A stretch of DNA of 58,105 nucleotides from Ruegeria arenilitoris (GTDB taxonomy: Bacteria > Pseudomonadota > Alphaproteobacteria > Rhodobacterales > Rhodobacteraceae), in the NCBI RefSeq assembly GCF_013032445.1, contig NZ_WQCA01000019.1:1-58105 (forward strand), read 5' to 3'. Below are positions 17,801-25,913 of the stretch, one piece after another. Position 1 is the first letter of the stretch. The number at the start of each line of letters is the position of its first letter. The position numbers were made by a program, and so were the translations under genes. Under the pieces are notes generated by a model. The model was not told the origin of the DNA. It saw nothing but the letters and a program-made list of their open reading frames with translations, and did no database searches.

Positions 17801-18494
17801 CACGCAGATGGCTGAAGTTGGTCCCGGTACCCGAGCCGTATTTGAACAGGCGCGCCTCGCGCACCCACAGATCCATGATGCCGCCTTCGTTCACCAGATC
17901 ATCATCGACCGACTGGATGAAGCACGCATGCGGCTGCGGATGTTCGTAAGCGGATTTCGATTTGGTGAGCTTGCCGGTCTTGTAGTCGACATAGTGGTGT
18001 CCCTGCGCAGGACCGTCGATGCCATAAGCCCAATGCAGACCCGTGTTGAACCACTGCGGGCTGTTCGGAGCAGCGCGCTGGGTCGCTAGCATATAGCGCA
18101 TCTCGTCAAAGTAAGCGCGCGCGTCTTCCTCGGTCGAGAAATAGCCGCCTTTCCAGCCCCAGTACGCCCAGGCACCTGCCAGACGATCAAACACCTGCTT
18201 CGATGATGTTTCCCCCCCGAACTCAGCGCCTTCTGCGGGAACCGAGCGCCACAGGAATTCGGGAACGTCCTTCTCTTTGACCTTTTTCAGAGCGGACGGG
18301 ATACCAGCCTTGCGGAAGTATTTCTGCGCGATGACGTCACTTGCCACCTGGCTCCACCTGGCGGGAACTTCAATTTCGTCGAGGCGAAACACAATTGTAC
18401 CGTCCGGGTTCCGGATTTCCGAAGTCGCAGACACAAAGTCCAGATCTGCGTAAGCGTCCTGCCCCGATTTGGTGAATTTCCTGTCAATCTTCAT
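14874..18494 (-). CDS. nrdJ: Class II (adenosylcobalamin-dependent) ribonucleotide reductase NrdJ
   Basis: The 1206-residue enzyme reduces ribonucleotides to deoxyribonucleotides using an adenosylcobalamin-derived thiyl radical, independent of oxygen. The finger-loop and substrate region shows [36 protein letters not shown] (substrate-site Cys and NLAS motif) and SIMAPTGT-type sequence [15 protein letters not shown]. The C-terminus carries [15 protein letters not shown] and [14 protein letters not shown], the cysteine-rich zinc-ribbon-like tail typical of the long alphaproteobacterial form. An open frame begins 13 codons earlier, but ATG 18494 gives the common MKIDRKFTK start with an AGGGC element upstream. 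It is the only ribonucleotide reductase in the window; no nrdR box was recognised. It makes DNA synthesis depend on B12, in line with the corrinoid protein also encoded here. Confidence 0.95.
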   Translation of the reverse strand: MKIDRKFTKSGQDAYADLDFVSATSEIRNPDGTIVFRLDEIEVPARWSQVASDVIAQKYFRKAGIPSALKKVKEKDVPEFLWRSVPAEGAEFGGETSSKQVFDRLAGAWAYWGWKGGYFSTEEDARAYFDEMRYMLATQRAAPNSPQWFNTGLHWAYGIDGPAQGHHYVDYKTGKLTKSKSAYEHPQPHACFIQSVDDDLVNEGGIMDLWVREARLFKYGSGTGTNFSHLRAEGEALSGGGKSSGLMGFLKIGDRAAGAIKSGGTTRRAAKMVIVDADHPDIEQFIEWKVIEEQKVASIVAGSKMHEKMLNGIFEAIRSWDGAQDEAYDPNKNDSLKKAVREAKKVAIPETYIKRVLDYAKQGHDSIKFPTYDTDWDSEAYSSVSGQNSNNSIRVTNAFLTAVEKDADWELINRTDGKVAKTVKARDLWEKVGHAAWACADPGIQFHDTVNEWHTCPEDGEIRGSNPCSEYMFLDDTACNLASMNLLTFLKDGEFQAADYMHASRLWTLTLEISVTMAQFPSKEIAQLSYDFRTLGLGYANIGGLLMNMGYSYDSDEGRAICGALTAIMTGVAYATSAEIAGELGPFKGYERNADHMLRVIRNHRRASQGVTEGYEKLAVKPVPLDHGNCPDKRLIDLAMSAWDEALSLGEKNGYRNAQATVIAPTGTIGLVMDCDTTGIEPDFALVKFKKLAGGGYFKIINRSVPSALEKLGYSSSQIEEIVGYAVGHGTIGNAPGINHTSLTGHGFGPNELAKVDAALESAFDIRFVFNQWTLGEDFCTGVLGIPATKLNDPTFDLLRHLGFTRADIDAANDHVCGTMTLEGAPHLKEEHYSIFDCANPCGKKGKRFLGVDSHITMMAAAQSFISGAISKTINMPNDATIEDCQKAYELSWSLGVKANALYRDGSKLSQPLAAALVEDDDEAAEVLESGSAQEKAVVLAEKVIEKVVVKEIIRSHREKLPHRRKGYTQKAIVGGHKVYLRTGEFEDGKLGEIFIDMHKEGAGFRAMMNNFAIAVSVGLQYGVPLEEFVDAFTFTKFEPAGMVQGNDSIKNATSILDYIFRELAVSYLDRTDLAHVKPEGATFDDLGRGEEDGLSNVSEISDSAATKSLEVLKQISSTGYLRKRLPQDLMVFNGGQAEVNGMAETAPTFEAPVAETAVATGMDARTKAKMQGYEGDPCGECGNYTLVRNGTCMKCNTCGATSGCS

Positions 18495-18775
18495 GTCCGC
18501 AGCCCTAGATTCAATCAACTTGTCCGTTGGCATCAGGGGCGTTTCACCAAACCTTCAGCCGTGCCAGAAAAATTGGACGCAAACAGCCGGGCGCTGAGTT
18601 TAACAGCGCAGAACCGACCAAACGGTTGCACGTATAATAGATGTGCTTTCCGACCCTCGCCCTGTGCCTTGTCCTAGTTTTCTACCAGATTTAGTGGCAC
18701 TTCTTTCGGCCCATACAACTTGGCGTATTCAGCCATAGATCGTCAACGTCATTTTTCAGTCAATTTCAAAATCTT

Positions 18776-18913
18776 TTATATTGACCTGAGAGTTCCGGGC
18801 TTCCGCCAATTGTCGAGGCGCGATTCCTCCACAGGGTCATCCACTTCCCCGAGCAGTTGAATTGAGAACGTTTCATCCAGATTAACTGTTTTTATCAGCA
18901 CAGTTATCGGCAT
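18776..18913 (-). CDS. Possible 45-residue small protein
   Basis: An ATG at 18913 opens a 45-codon frame (starting MPITVLIKTVNLDE and ending RKPGTLRSI) that stops with TAA at 18776. GAG lies 8 nt before the ATG as a modest ribosome-binding site. The residue mix (acidic and hydrophobic in balance, few Arg/Pro/Ala runs) looks more coding-like than the usual shadow frames here. There is no recognised family and the length is short enough for chance, so it is listed with low confidence. It would lie upstream of nrdJ on the same strand. Confidence 0.25.
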   Translation of the reverse strand: MPITVLIKTVNLDETFSIQLLGEVDDPVEESRLDNWRKPGTLRSI

Positions 18914-18993
18914 TTGATAATCTCGATGTAAGGTGGGTAGACCGAGCTAGAATCGGGACGCCATCCCTCGGTGAGGTGGATAAGTAGTTTAAT

Positions 18994-19008
18994 GTTCAAA
19001 ACGAGTTC
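18994..19008 (+). promoter_or_regulatory. LexA-like direct repeat upstream of lipoprotein gene
   Basis: GTTC-N7-GTTC (18994-18997 and 19005-19008) matches the alphaproteobacterial LexA box exactly and sits 18 bp before the ATG at 19027. An 8-fixed-base pattern is expected about once or twice per window of this size by chance, so position is the main support. Confidence 0.3.
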
Positions 19009-19026
19009 TTGAAGGGGTCAGGTCCA

Positions 19027-19461
19027 ATGTTGGTATATCGCTTTCTTCCCATAATGGCGCTGACCGTGGCCTGTACACCACAAGATTTGCCCCATCCAAC
19101 GCGCAGCGCTCAGTTTGAAAGATACCCTGATCGTCTCTTTAGTACATTCGAAACCCAATGCACGGGGCCTGGCGAGCAGTTCGAGAAAGTCGGGAATCGG
19201 GTGTTCGAATGCACCGAGTTACTGCCACCCGACACTACGGCATTTCTGATTCTCAACTACGACGGTTATCCGCAGGACCTGCCCAAAAGCGTCATGCGTA
19301 TGACGTCGACCAAAAATACATCGGGCTACCGTGTGGATGCTGAGTTGTTCTTCAACGTACCGCAGAAGGCAGGCCCCGCGGTGAAGGTGCCGGTGGAAAG
19401 CAAAGCGCTGGATCAGGCGCTCGGCGAGCTGTTCCAGAAGATGGGTGGTTCACCGACATAA
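19027..19461 (+). CDS. Putative lipoprotein of unknown function
   Basis: From ATG 19027 the protein has 144 residues. The N-terminus [16 protein letters not shown] is a short signal peptide ending in a lipobox-like TVAC (Cys16), so lipidation is possible though the -3 Thr is not ideal. Two further Cys residues (in [11 protein letters not shown] and FECTELLP) could form a disulfide in the periplasm. No domain is recognised. An alternative TTG start lies 18 bp upstream. A LexA-like repeat precedes the gene. Confidence 0.7.
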   Translation: MLVYRFLPIMALTVACTPQDLPHPTRSAQFERYPDRLFSTFETQCTGPGEQFEKVGNRVFECTELLPPDTTAFLILNYDGYPQDLPKSVMRMTSTKNTSGYRVDAELFFNVPQKAGPAVKVPVESKALDQALGELFQKMGGSPT

Positions 19462-19474
19462 AGGAAAGAAGTGG

Positions 19475-19548
19475 TCGGGGCGGCAGGATTCGAACCTACG
19501 ACCCCCTGTACCCAAAACAGGTGCGCTACCAGACTGCGCCACGCCCCG
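19475..19548 (-). tRNA. tRNA-Pro (anticodon TGG)
   Basis: On the minus strand the acceptor stem pairs CGGGGCG (5' end, 19548-19542) with CGCCCCG (19482-19476). The anticodon stem-loop CCTGT-TTTGGGT-ACAGG gives anticodon TGG (Pro). The T-loop GTTCGAATC is intact, and the CCA tail is not encoded. Confidence 0.95.
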
Positions 19549-19591
19549 GACCGTGCGCCTTCCTAACGATGCCGATCTGATTTGAAAAGCC

Positions 19592-20059
19592 CTAACAGGG
19601 CCAAATTGCGGGACCTTGCGAAAAAATATTGTGCTGCATCTGGGTTCCCGGAGTGATCAGATAGCGAGCCGCCAGCCCCGCGTTGATTTCCAGTACTGCA
19701 AACACCGAATCGCCACCATCAATCGGGGTTTCCTCGCCCGGAACTGCATTCTCGTGGACATGTGTCACCAAACCCGTGCGATCCAGGAAAATGATGTCTA
19801 AGGGAATCAGCGTATTTTTCATCCAGAACGCGACCCGTTGAGGCGGATCGAACACAAACAGCATTCCAGAACGTTGTGACAACGACTCGCGGAACATCAA
19901 TCCGCGCGCACGCTCCTGCGGGCTAATCGCTAGCTCAACATTGAAGGAAATCTGCGTCTTGTCGTTGCGCAGCCCAACACGCTCATCTCGGCAGGCCGCC
20001 TGTGCATCCCCGGTCCAAAGCGCTGAAAAAACTGCAAGAACCGCGAAAAGTCTGGTCAT
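19592..20059 (-). CDS. DUF192 family exported protein
   Basis: The 155-residue precursor has a signal peptide (about 1-21, ending AQA). The mature part is a DUF192 domain: VELAISPQERARGLMFRES, GMLFVFDPPQRVAFWMKNTLIPLDIIFLD and the closing VLEINAGLA. The family is a small beta-barrel fold exported by many proteobacteria and has no established biochemical role. It lies 6 bp downstream of the double cold-shock gene on the same strand, so the two are probably cotranscribed. Confidence 0.88.
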   Translation of the reverse strand: MTRLFAVLAVFSALWTGDAQAACRDERVGLRNDKTQISFNVELAISPQERARGLMFRESLSQRSGMLFVFDPPQRVAFWMKNTLIPLDIIFLDRTGLVTHVHENAVPGEETPIDGGDSVFAVLEINAGLAARYLITPGTQMQHNIFSQGPAIWPC

Positions 20060-20065
20060 AAGTTA

Positions 20066-20593
20066 TCAGTCGTCCAATGCCGCTTCCCAGGCCATGACCT
20101 GAGCGGCCATACGCCCGCGTTTCCCGTCGATAACGCGCATCGCCAACGCCTCACCCGGTTGCAAGTCCGCAAGACCGGACTGGCGCAACACTTCGATATG
20201 CAGAAACACATCCTCGCCGCGCCCAAAAACGTTGGCAAAACCAAATCCCTTGCCTTTATCGAACCATTTTACCCGAGCCGCTTCCAGCGGTGCCTCGGCG
20301 ATCACAACCGGATCAAGCTCGGCAAAATCCGCCAGCATCATCGAGTCGGTCCGTACGGGTGGGTCAACGCTGATGACTTCAACCGCCTGAACACCGCGAT
20401 CGGTGCGGTGCGTCATGATCTCAATCCCAGCTCCGTCCGCGACAGAGCTTTGACCGAAATTGCGCAACACGTTCACATGCAACAGAATATCCGGGCCGCC
20501 TTCGTCAGACACAACGAACCCGTACCCTTTGGCAGGGTCGAACCATTTTACGTGTCCACGGACGCGGTACATGTTGTTCAGATCTTCTGGCAC
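20066..20593 (-). CDS. Cold-shock protein with two cold-shock domains
   Basis: The 175-residue protein contains two OB-fold cold-shock domains separated by a linker of about 30 residues. Domain 1 (about 9-76) has WFDPAKGYGFV as RNP-1 and ILLHV as RNP-2; domain 2 (about 106-172) has WFDKGKGFGFA and VFLHIEVL. Both keep the aromatic nucleic-acid-binding residues. Most CspA-type proteins have one domain of about 70 residues; two-domain forms are known in alphaproteobacteria and are thought to act as single-stranded RNA/DNA chaperones. Confidence 0.9.
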   Translation of the reverse strand: MPEDLNNMYRVRGHVKWFDPAKGYGFVVSDEGGPDILLHVNVLRNFGQSSVADGAGIEIMTHRTDRGVQAVEVISVDPPVRTDSMMLADFAELDPVVIAEAPLEAARVKWFDKGKGFGFANVFGRGEDVFLHIEVLRQSGLADLQPGEALAMRVIDGKRGRMAAQVMAWEAALDD

Positions 20594-20714
20594 GGTTTTC
20601 CCATCGCGAATTTTAACAGTTCGTTAAGGGTCCGATGTGTATGGGATTGACACGCAAATTCAAGCTGAAAAAAACCTTTGTTTTCTGCGTGTTGCATTTC
20701 ACGATACGCGAACG

Positions 20715-21326
20715 TCATGGATTCAACCTCTGCACTTCCCACGCCGAACCTACCTGATCCCTACGCCACTGAAACCTGTCGTGCAGTCGAAACGCACCGT
20801 CGGCCCAAAACTCAATTTCAGTCGGCACAAGCCTGTATCCACCCCAGAACGGCGGCCGCGGTGGATTCGGCCCTAATTTCGCGGTCACCTTTGCAACTTC
20901 CGCCATCAATGCGGACCGGCTGCTGAGAGGCTGGGATTGCCTTGAAGCCCAAGCCCCCAGACGGCTTTTTAACGAGCGGGACGCATAGTATTCATCAGCC
21001 TGCGGCCCGTTTTCCCGAGTTATTGTACCACGAACTCGGATTTGCCGCCGCAATGATTTCCAATGCATGACAAAAGCCGCCTTACCAGCCGAGTCGAGCT
21101 CGACCGCTTTGGTGCTTTCGTAGTTGGTGTAAAACACAAAGGCATCGGGCTCGATCTCTTTCAACAGCACCATGCGTACATTCGGCATGCCGTCCGGGTC
21201 CACGGTAGCCAACGCTATTGCGTTGGGATCATTCAATTCGCTGTCTTTGGCCTCGGCCAACCACCGACCCGAAATTTCAAACGGATCAGAGCCGGCAAAA
21301 ATGCCACCTCGCTCGATCATTTCCAT
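20715..21326 (-). CDS. pdxH: Pyridoxamine 5'-phosphate oxidase
   Basis: The 203-residue FMN enzyme oxidises pyridoxine/pyridoxamine 5'-phosphate to pyridoxal 5'-phosphate. [47 protein letters not shown] and the C-terminal [20 protein letters not shown] are the standard FMN- and PLP-binding stretches. The open frame extends upstream, but ATG 21326 has GGGGG just before it and gives the usual N-terminus; ATG 21320 is an alternative. It is divergent from fabI. Confidence 0.93.
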   Translation of the reverse strand: MEMIERGGIFAGSDPFEISGRWLAEAKDSELNDPNAIALATVDPDGMPNVRMVLLKEIEPDAFVFYTNYESTKAVELDSAGKAAFVMHWKSLRRQIRVRGTITRENGPQADEYYASRSLKSRLGAWASRQSQPLSSRSALMAEVAKVTAKLGPNPPRPPFWGGYRLVPTEIEFWADGAFRLHDRFQWRRDQVGSAWEVQRLNP

Positions 21327-21455
21327 CCCCCGGAAACTTTTGTTAACTACCCTAGGGCGAGAACCCGCTGTGGGCAAGAGTTCGTGGCCTTGAAGCAGCG
21401 CATCCAATGGCATAAACCAACTCAACATGACGCGAAGACAGGCGGAGAACCGAAC

Positions 21456-22262
21456 ATGTCAAATCAGTTGATGGCCGGAAAGCGCGGCCTCATCATGGGA
21501 CTGGCCAATGATAAATCGATCGCATGGGGAATTGCCCGCGCTTTATCCGAAGCCGGAGCCGAACTTGCCTTTTCCTATCAGGGCGATGCTCTGAAAAAAC
21601 GTGTCGATCCGTTGGCGGCACAACTGGGCAGCGAAATCGTTTTGCCCTGCGATGTAAGCGACGAAGCGTCGATTGATGCGCTGTTCTCTTCACTGGAAGA
21701 GAAATGGGGCAAGCTGGACTTCATCGTTCACGCGATCGGCTTTTCCGACAAGAACGAGCTGCGCGGTCGCTATGTCGACACCAGCCGCGCGAATTTCAAG
21801 CTGACCATGGACGTGTCGGTCTATTCCTTCACCGCTGTAATGCAGCGCGCCGAAAAGATGATGTCCGAAGGCAGCAGCGCCGTTACCCTGACCTATTACG
21901 GCGCCGAACAGGTGATGCCGCACTACAACGTGATGGGCGTTGCCAAAGCCGCGCTGGAAGCTTCGGTCAAATATCTGGCTGAGGATCTGGGCAAGGATGG
22001 TATCCGCGTAAACTCTATCTCGGCTGGCCCGATTAAGACCCTCGCCGCCAGCGGCATTGGCGACTTCCGCTATATCATGAAGTGGAACGAGTATAACTCG
22101 CCCCTGCGCCGCAACGTGACCATCGACGATGTGGGCAAGTCGGCGCTGTATCTGCTGTCTGATCTCAGCAGCGGCGTCACCGGTGAGAATCTGCACGTGG
22201 ATTCGGGCTATCACATCGTCGGCATGAAGGCCGTCGATGCCCCGGACGTTGAAAAGGGTTGA
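21456..22262 (+). CDS. fabI: Enoyl-[acyl-carrier-protein] reductase FabI (NADH)
   Basis: The 268-residue enzyme performs the last reductive step of fatty acid elongation. [17 protein letters not shown] (11-27) is the divergent FabI dinucleotide-binding loop, and [23 protein letters not shown] contains the Tyr/Lys catalytic pair spaced as in FabI rather than in classical SDRs. GGAG lies about 10 nt before the ATG. The next gene, gpt, starts 4 bp after its stop. Confidence 0.95.
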   Translation: MSNQLMAGKRGLIMGLANDKSIAWGIARALSEAGAELAFSYQGDALKKRVDPLAAQLGSEIVLPCDVSDEASIDALFSSLEEKWGKLDFIVHAIGFSDKNELRGRYVDTSRANFKLTMDVSVYSFTAVMQRAEKMMSEGSSAVTLTYYGAEQVMPHYNVMGVAKAALEASVKYLAEDLGKDGIRVNSISAGPIKTLAASGIGDFRYIMKWNEYNSPLRRNVTIDDVGKSALYLLSDLSSGVTGENLHVDSGYHIVGMKAVDAPDVEKG

Positions 22263-22266
22263 TTCA

Positions 22267-22776
22267 ATGAGCGCCAAAGACCGCCTGCCCCACGAAAAAG
22301 GCTTTCACATCAGCTGGGACCAGATTCACCGCGACTCGCGCGCTTTGGCGTGGCGCTTGGACGGGCAAGGCCCCGATGACGGCGCATGGCGCGCCGTTGT
22401 CGCCATCACGCGTGGCGGCATGGCCCCCGCGATGATTGTCAGCCGCGAGTTGGACATCCGCACCGTGGATACGATCAGCGTGCGATCCTATCACCATCAG
22501 TCGCAGGGTGAAGCCGAGGTGCTGAAAGCTCCCGACGCCGATCTGATGGGCGATGGTGAAGGCGTTCTGATCATCGACGATCTGGTCGACAGCGGCAAAA
22601 CGCTGGAACTTGTACGCGCGATGTACCCCAAGGCGCATTTCGCCACCGTCTACGCCAAGCCTAAAGGCCGCCCGATGGTGGACACATTCATCACCGAGGT
22701 CAGCCAGGATACGTGGATCTTCTTCCCGTGGGATATGGCCCTGCAATATGTTGAGCCCTATCGCGGCACCGACTGA
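22267..22776 (+). CDS. gpt: Xanthine-guanine phosphoribosyltransferase
   Basis: The 169-residue purine-salvage enzyme makes XMP or GMP from the base and [22 protein letters not shown] (about 45-62) carries the early flexible-loop residues, [15 protein letters not shown] is the PRPP-binding motif, and [10 protein letters not shown] near the C-terminus is characteristic of Gpt. The start lies 4 bp downstream of the fabI stop, so the genes are likely cotranscribed. Confidence 0.92.
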   Translation: MSAKDRLPHEKGFHISWDQIHRDSRALAWRLDGQGPDDGAWRAVVAITRGGMAPAMIVSRELDIRTVDTISVRSYHHQSQGEAEVLKAPDADLMGDGEGVLIIDDLVDSGKTLELVRAMYPKAHFATVYAKPKGRPMVDTFITEVSQDTWIFFPWDMALQYVEPYRGTD

Positions 22777-22803
22777 CACCTTTCTGAACAACCAGGACCA
22801 CGC

Positions 22804-23979
22804 ATGAACCGAACACGCACCGCCGCCACCTTTGCCCCTCCGGTGATGGAGGCGCGGCGCTGGCTGGAAGGCGTGGCCTTTCCTGAAGACCGGCCTCTGA
22901 TCAATGTCAGTCAGGCCGCGCCGGTTGATCCGCCCCCCTTGGCGCTGCGGCAGGCCATGGCCGAGTTTGCGGTGACCGAGGACAGCGCGCATTTGTACGG
23001 GCCGGTTTTGGGCAATCCGGACCTGCGCGCGGAGCTGGCGACGCAAATCAACAAGCATTACGAAGCTGAGGTTGCGGTTGATCAGGTTGCGATCACCTCT
23101 GGCTGTAATCAGGCTTTTGCGGCGGCGATCACGGCAATCACCGATGAAGGGGACGAGGTCATCCTGCCAACCCCTTGGTATTTCAATCACAAAATGTGGT
23201 TGGATATGGAGGGAGTTCGCGCGGTCGCATTGGCAACCGGTGATGATCTGCTGCCCGACCCCGAAGTGGCTCGCTCTTTGATCACCGACAAGACCCGCAC
23301 CATCGCTTTGGTCACTCCGAACAATCCGGGCGGTGTGGAATACCCGGCGGAATTGGTGTGCGCCTTCTATGATCTGGCGCACGAGGCGGGTATTCGGCTG
23401 CTGGTCGATGAAACCTATCGCGATTTCGACAGCCGCAGCGGCCCGCCACATGATCTGTTCAGCCAGCCAAATTGGCAGGATACGCTGGTCCACCTCTATT
23501 CCTTCTCGAAGGCTTATCGCTTGACCGGCCACCGCGTCGGCGCAATCGCAACCGGTGCGGACCTTCTGGCCGAGATTGAGAAGTTTCTGGACACAGTAGC
23601 GATCTGTCCTAGCCAAATCGGTCAGTTCGCAGCACTCTGGGGGATGAAAAACCTATCGCAATGGGTGGCCGGAGAGCGCGCTGAAATCCTCGACCGCCGC
23701 GCCGCTATTCAAGAAGAATTGCCCCGGCTGACCGACAAGGGCTGGCGCCTGTTGGGGCTGGGCGCCTATTTCGCCTATTTCGAGCATCCGTTCGACATCC
23801 CTTCGGACGAACTGGCCCTCCGTCTGGTGCCCGAGGCCGGTATCCTGCTGCTGCCTGGAACGATGTTCATGCCCGCGGATGACCCGGCCGGAAAACGTCA
23901 GGTTCGCATTGCGTTTGCCAATCTCGACCGCGCCGGAATCGCTCAATTGTTCGACCGGCTGCAGGCCCTGTCCTTCTGA
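22804..23979 (+). CDS. Class I/II pyridoxal-phosphate aminotransferase
   Basis: This 391-residue fold-type I aminotransferase has TSGCNQAFAAAI for phosphate-group binding, LVTPNNPGGVEYP in place of NPTG, the Asp of LLVDETYRDFD, and the Schiff-base Lys in LYSFSKAYRLTGHRVG. The modified NPGG and the overall length fit the uncharacterised aminotransferase group found beside gpt in Rhodobacterales. It is 27 bp downstream of gpt. The substrate is unknown. Confidence 0.88.
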   Translation: MNRTRTAATFAPPVMEARRWLEGVAFPEDRPLINVSQAAPVDPPPLALRQAMAEFAVTEDSAHLYGPVLGNPDLRAELATQINKHYEAEVAVDQVAITSGCNQAFAAAITAITDEGDEVILPTPWYFNHKMWLDMEGVRAVALATGDDLLPDPEVARSLITDKTRTIALVTPNNPGGVEYPAELVCAFYDLAHEAGIRLLVDETYRDFDSRSGPPHDLFSQPNWQDTLVHLYSFSKAYRLTGHRVGAIATGADLLAEIEKFLDTVAICPSQIGQFAALWGMKNLSQWVAGERAEILDRRAAIQEELPRLTDKGWRLLGLGAYFAYFEHPFDIPSDELALRLVPEAGILLLPGTMFMPADDPAGKRQVRIAFANLDRAGIAQLFDRLQALSF

Positions 23980-24059
23980 GCTTGCCCCCCGGCGGCGTGC
24001 ATCGTATTCAGGGCCGCAACCGACAGGGCAGTAACTTGCTACATCAATAAGAGGGCACC

Positions 24060-25901
24060 ATGGCCGCAGGCATGAAAAACCTATCGAAGACCTTTGTCTG
24101 GATTCTCATGGGCCTATTGATGCTGGGCCTTGCGGGCTTTGGCGCAACCAGCCTGACCGGCACCGTGCGCACCGTTGCGCAGGTGGGGAACGAAGAGGTT
24201 TCGATCAACGAATATGTCCGCGAACTGCAGCGTGAAATCCGCGCGGTCGAAAGCCAAACCGGGCAGCCCCTGCAAATGTCGCAGGCGCATGAGTTCGGTC
24301 TGGATCAGTTGGCCCTTTCGCGCCTGACCGCTCTGGCCGCGCTGGACAACGAAGTTGGCGAGCTGGGCATTTCGATTGGCGACGAGAACCTGCAACAAGA
24401 GATCGTCGCCATTCCAGCCTTTCAGGGCGTCGATGGGACTTTCGACCGAGACGCCTATCAGTTCCAACTGGACCAAGTCGGGATGACGGATACCGAGTTC
24501 GAATCGGACCTGCGCAAGGAATCCTCGCGCACCATCGTGCAAAACGCGGTGGTTAGTGGGGTTGAGATGCCTTCGGTCCTGACGCAAGTGCTGACCGATT
24601 ATGTCGGCGCGCGCCGCAGCTTTACCGTAGCCACGCTTGGACCGGATGCCTTGGCCGTCCCTGTCGCAGCACCAACGGACGAACAGGTGCAGGCCTACTA
24701 TGACGAGAACACGGACCAGTTCACCCTGCCCCGCACTAAGCAACTGACCTACGCGATCCTGTCGCCCGAAATGCTGCTGGACACTGTCGATGTCGACGAG
24801 GACTCGGTGCGTCGCCTCTATGATCAACGCGCCTCGGAATTCCACCAGCCCGAACGCCGTCTGGTTGAGCGTCTCACCTATCCGAACGAGGAAGCCGCGC
24901 AAAGCGCCAAGGCTCAGCTTGAGGTCGGTGGCACCACGTTTGAACAGCTGGTGCAAGATCGCCAGTTGGAACTGAGCGATATCGACCTTGGTGACGTCAC
25001 CCGCGAAGATCTTGGCGAGGCGGCCGATGCTGTCTTTGCCGCCGACATAGATGCCGTGGTTGGCCCGCTGCCCTCGACCTTCGGTCCCGCGCTGTTCCGC
25101 ATCAACGGGTCGCTGGCCGAAAACAACACCTCTTTCGAGGACGCCGCCCCGGCCCTGCGCGAGGAACTCGCCTCGGACCGTGCCCGCCGTCAGATCGAGG
25201 CGCAGGCCGAAGACATCAATGACATGCTCGCTGGTGGGGCCACTTTGGAAGAGCTGACCTCTGAGACCGAGATGGAACTGGGCCAGATCGACTGGACACG
25301 CCAAAGCGATGATGGCGTTGCTGCCTATGACGGGTTCCGCACCGCTGCCGAAGCCATAAACGAAGGCGATTTCCCCGAGGTTGCGTTCCTCGAAGACGGT
25401 TCGATCTTTGCGTTACGCCTGAACGAAGTTCTGCCTCAGCGACCCGAGCCGTTGGATGGCGCCCGCGAACGCGTGGTGGCTGCATGGACCCAGACCGAGA
25501 CAAACAGGGCGCTGGAGGAACAGGCCAATGCCGTTCTGGAGCAATTGAAAGCGGATGGTGATTTCACCACCACAGGCTTGCCCTTCCGCGTGGAAAACGC
25601 CCTGACCCGCACTGCGTTTTTGGACGATGTGCCCACGGACTTCATGGTGCAGGTGTTCGAAATGGAACCCGGCGAACTGCGCGTTGTCCCGGGCGACGGT
25701 TCCGCATTTGTCGTCCGTCTGGAAGAATTGTTGCCGCCTGCTGAGACGGACGAACTGCGTCAAGCTCAGACCGCGCTTGAGGCGCAGCTGAATCAGGCAC
25801 TGGCCCAGAACATTTTCGACGCCTATGTGCGCGACGCACAGACACGCGCCCGCCCGGTGGTTGATCAGCGCGCGCTGAACGCCGTGCAGTCAAGCTACTA
25901 A
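24060..25901 (+). CDS. ppiD: PpiD-like periplasmic chaperone/peptidyl-prolyl isomerase
   Basis: The 613-residue protein has one N-terminal membrane anchor (about 12-32, WILMGLLMLGLAGFGA), a SurA-like N-terminal chaperone domain, then a parvulin-type region around 250-360 and a long helical C-terminal part. This is the PpiD layout: anchored at the inner membrane with the body in the periplasm, assisting newly exported proteins at the Sec translocon. GAGGGC precedes the ATG. trpE begins 12 bp after its stop, so ppiD and trpE are likely one transcript, a Rhodobacterales arrangement. Confidence 0.88.
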   Translation: MAAGMKNLSKTFVWILMGLLMLGLAGFGATSLTGTVRTVAQVGNEEVSINEYVRELQREIRAVESQTGQPLQMSQAHEFGLDQLALSRLTALAALDNEVGELGISIGDENLQQEIVAIPAFQGVDGTFDRDAYQFQLDQVGMTDTEFESDLRKESSRTIVQNAVVSGVEMPSVLTQVLTDYVGARRSFTVATLGPDALAVPVAAPTDEQVQAYYDENTDQFTLPRTKQLTYAILSPEMLLDTVDVDEDSVRRLYDQRASEFHQPERRLVERLTYPNEEAAQSAKAQLEVGGTTFEQLVQDRQLELSDIDLGDVTREDLGEAADAVFAADIDAVVGPLPSTFGPALFRINGSLAENNTSFEDAAPALREELASDRARRQIEAQAEDINDMLAGGATLEELTSETEMELGQIDWTRQSDDGVAAYDGFRTAAEAINEGDFPEVAFLEDGSIFALRLNEVLPQRPEPLDGARERVVAAWTQTETNRALEEQANAVLEQLKADGDFTTTGLPFRVENALTRTAFLDDVPTDFMVQVFEMEPGELRVVPGDGSAFVVRLEELLPPAETDELRQAQTALEAQLNQALAQNIFDAYVRDAQTRARPVVDQRALNAVQSSY

Positions 25902-25913
25902 AAGAGACCGAAT

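Larger units (their letters stand above)
18495..19026. other. Divergent regulatory region between nrdJ and a lipoprotein gene
   Basis: The spacer of about 530 bp should contain the nrdJ promoter (minus) and the lipoprotein promoter (plus). It is AT-richer than the genes and contains TATAAT at 18632-18637 without a matching -35. A possible 45-codon ORF lies at 18776-18913 (minus), a DnaA-box-like TTATCCACC on the minus strand near 18975-18983, and a LexA-like direct repeat at 18994-19008. No riboswitch was recognised. Confidence 0.45.

Noticed and set aside
18495..18533. Earlier nrdJ start adding 13 residues
   Set aside because: The upstream ATG has no ribosome-binding site, while ATG 18494 gives the usual MKIDRKF start.
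18784..18792. Second CTCTCAGGT string on the minus strand upstream of nrdJ, as in a glycine aptamer
   Set aside because: The partner string GGACAGA is missing and the segment lies inside a small coding-like frame, so a riboswitch is not supported there.
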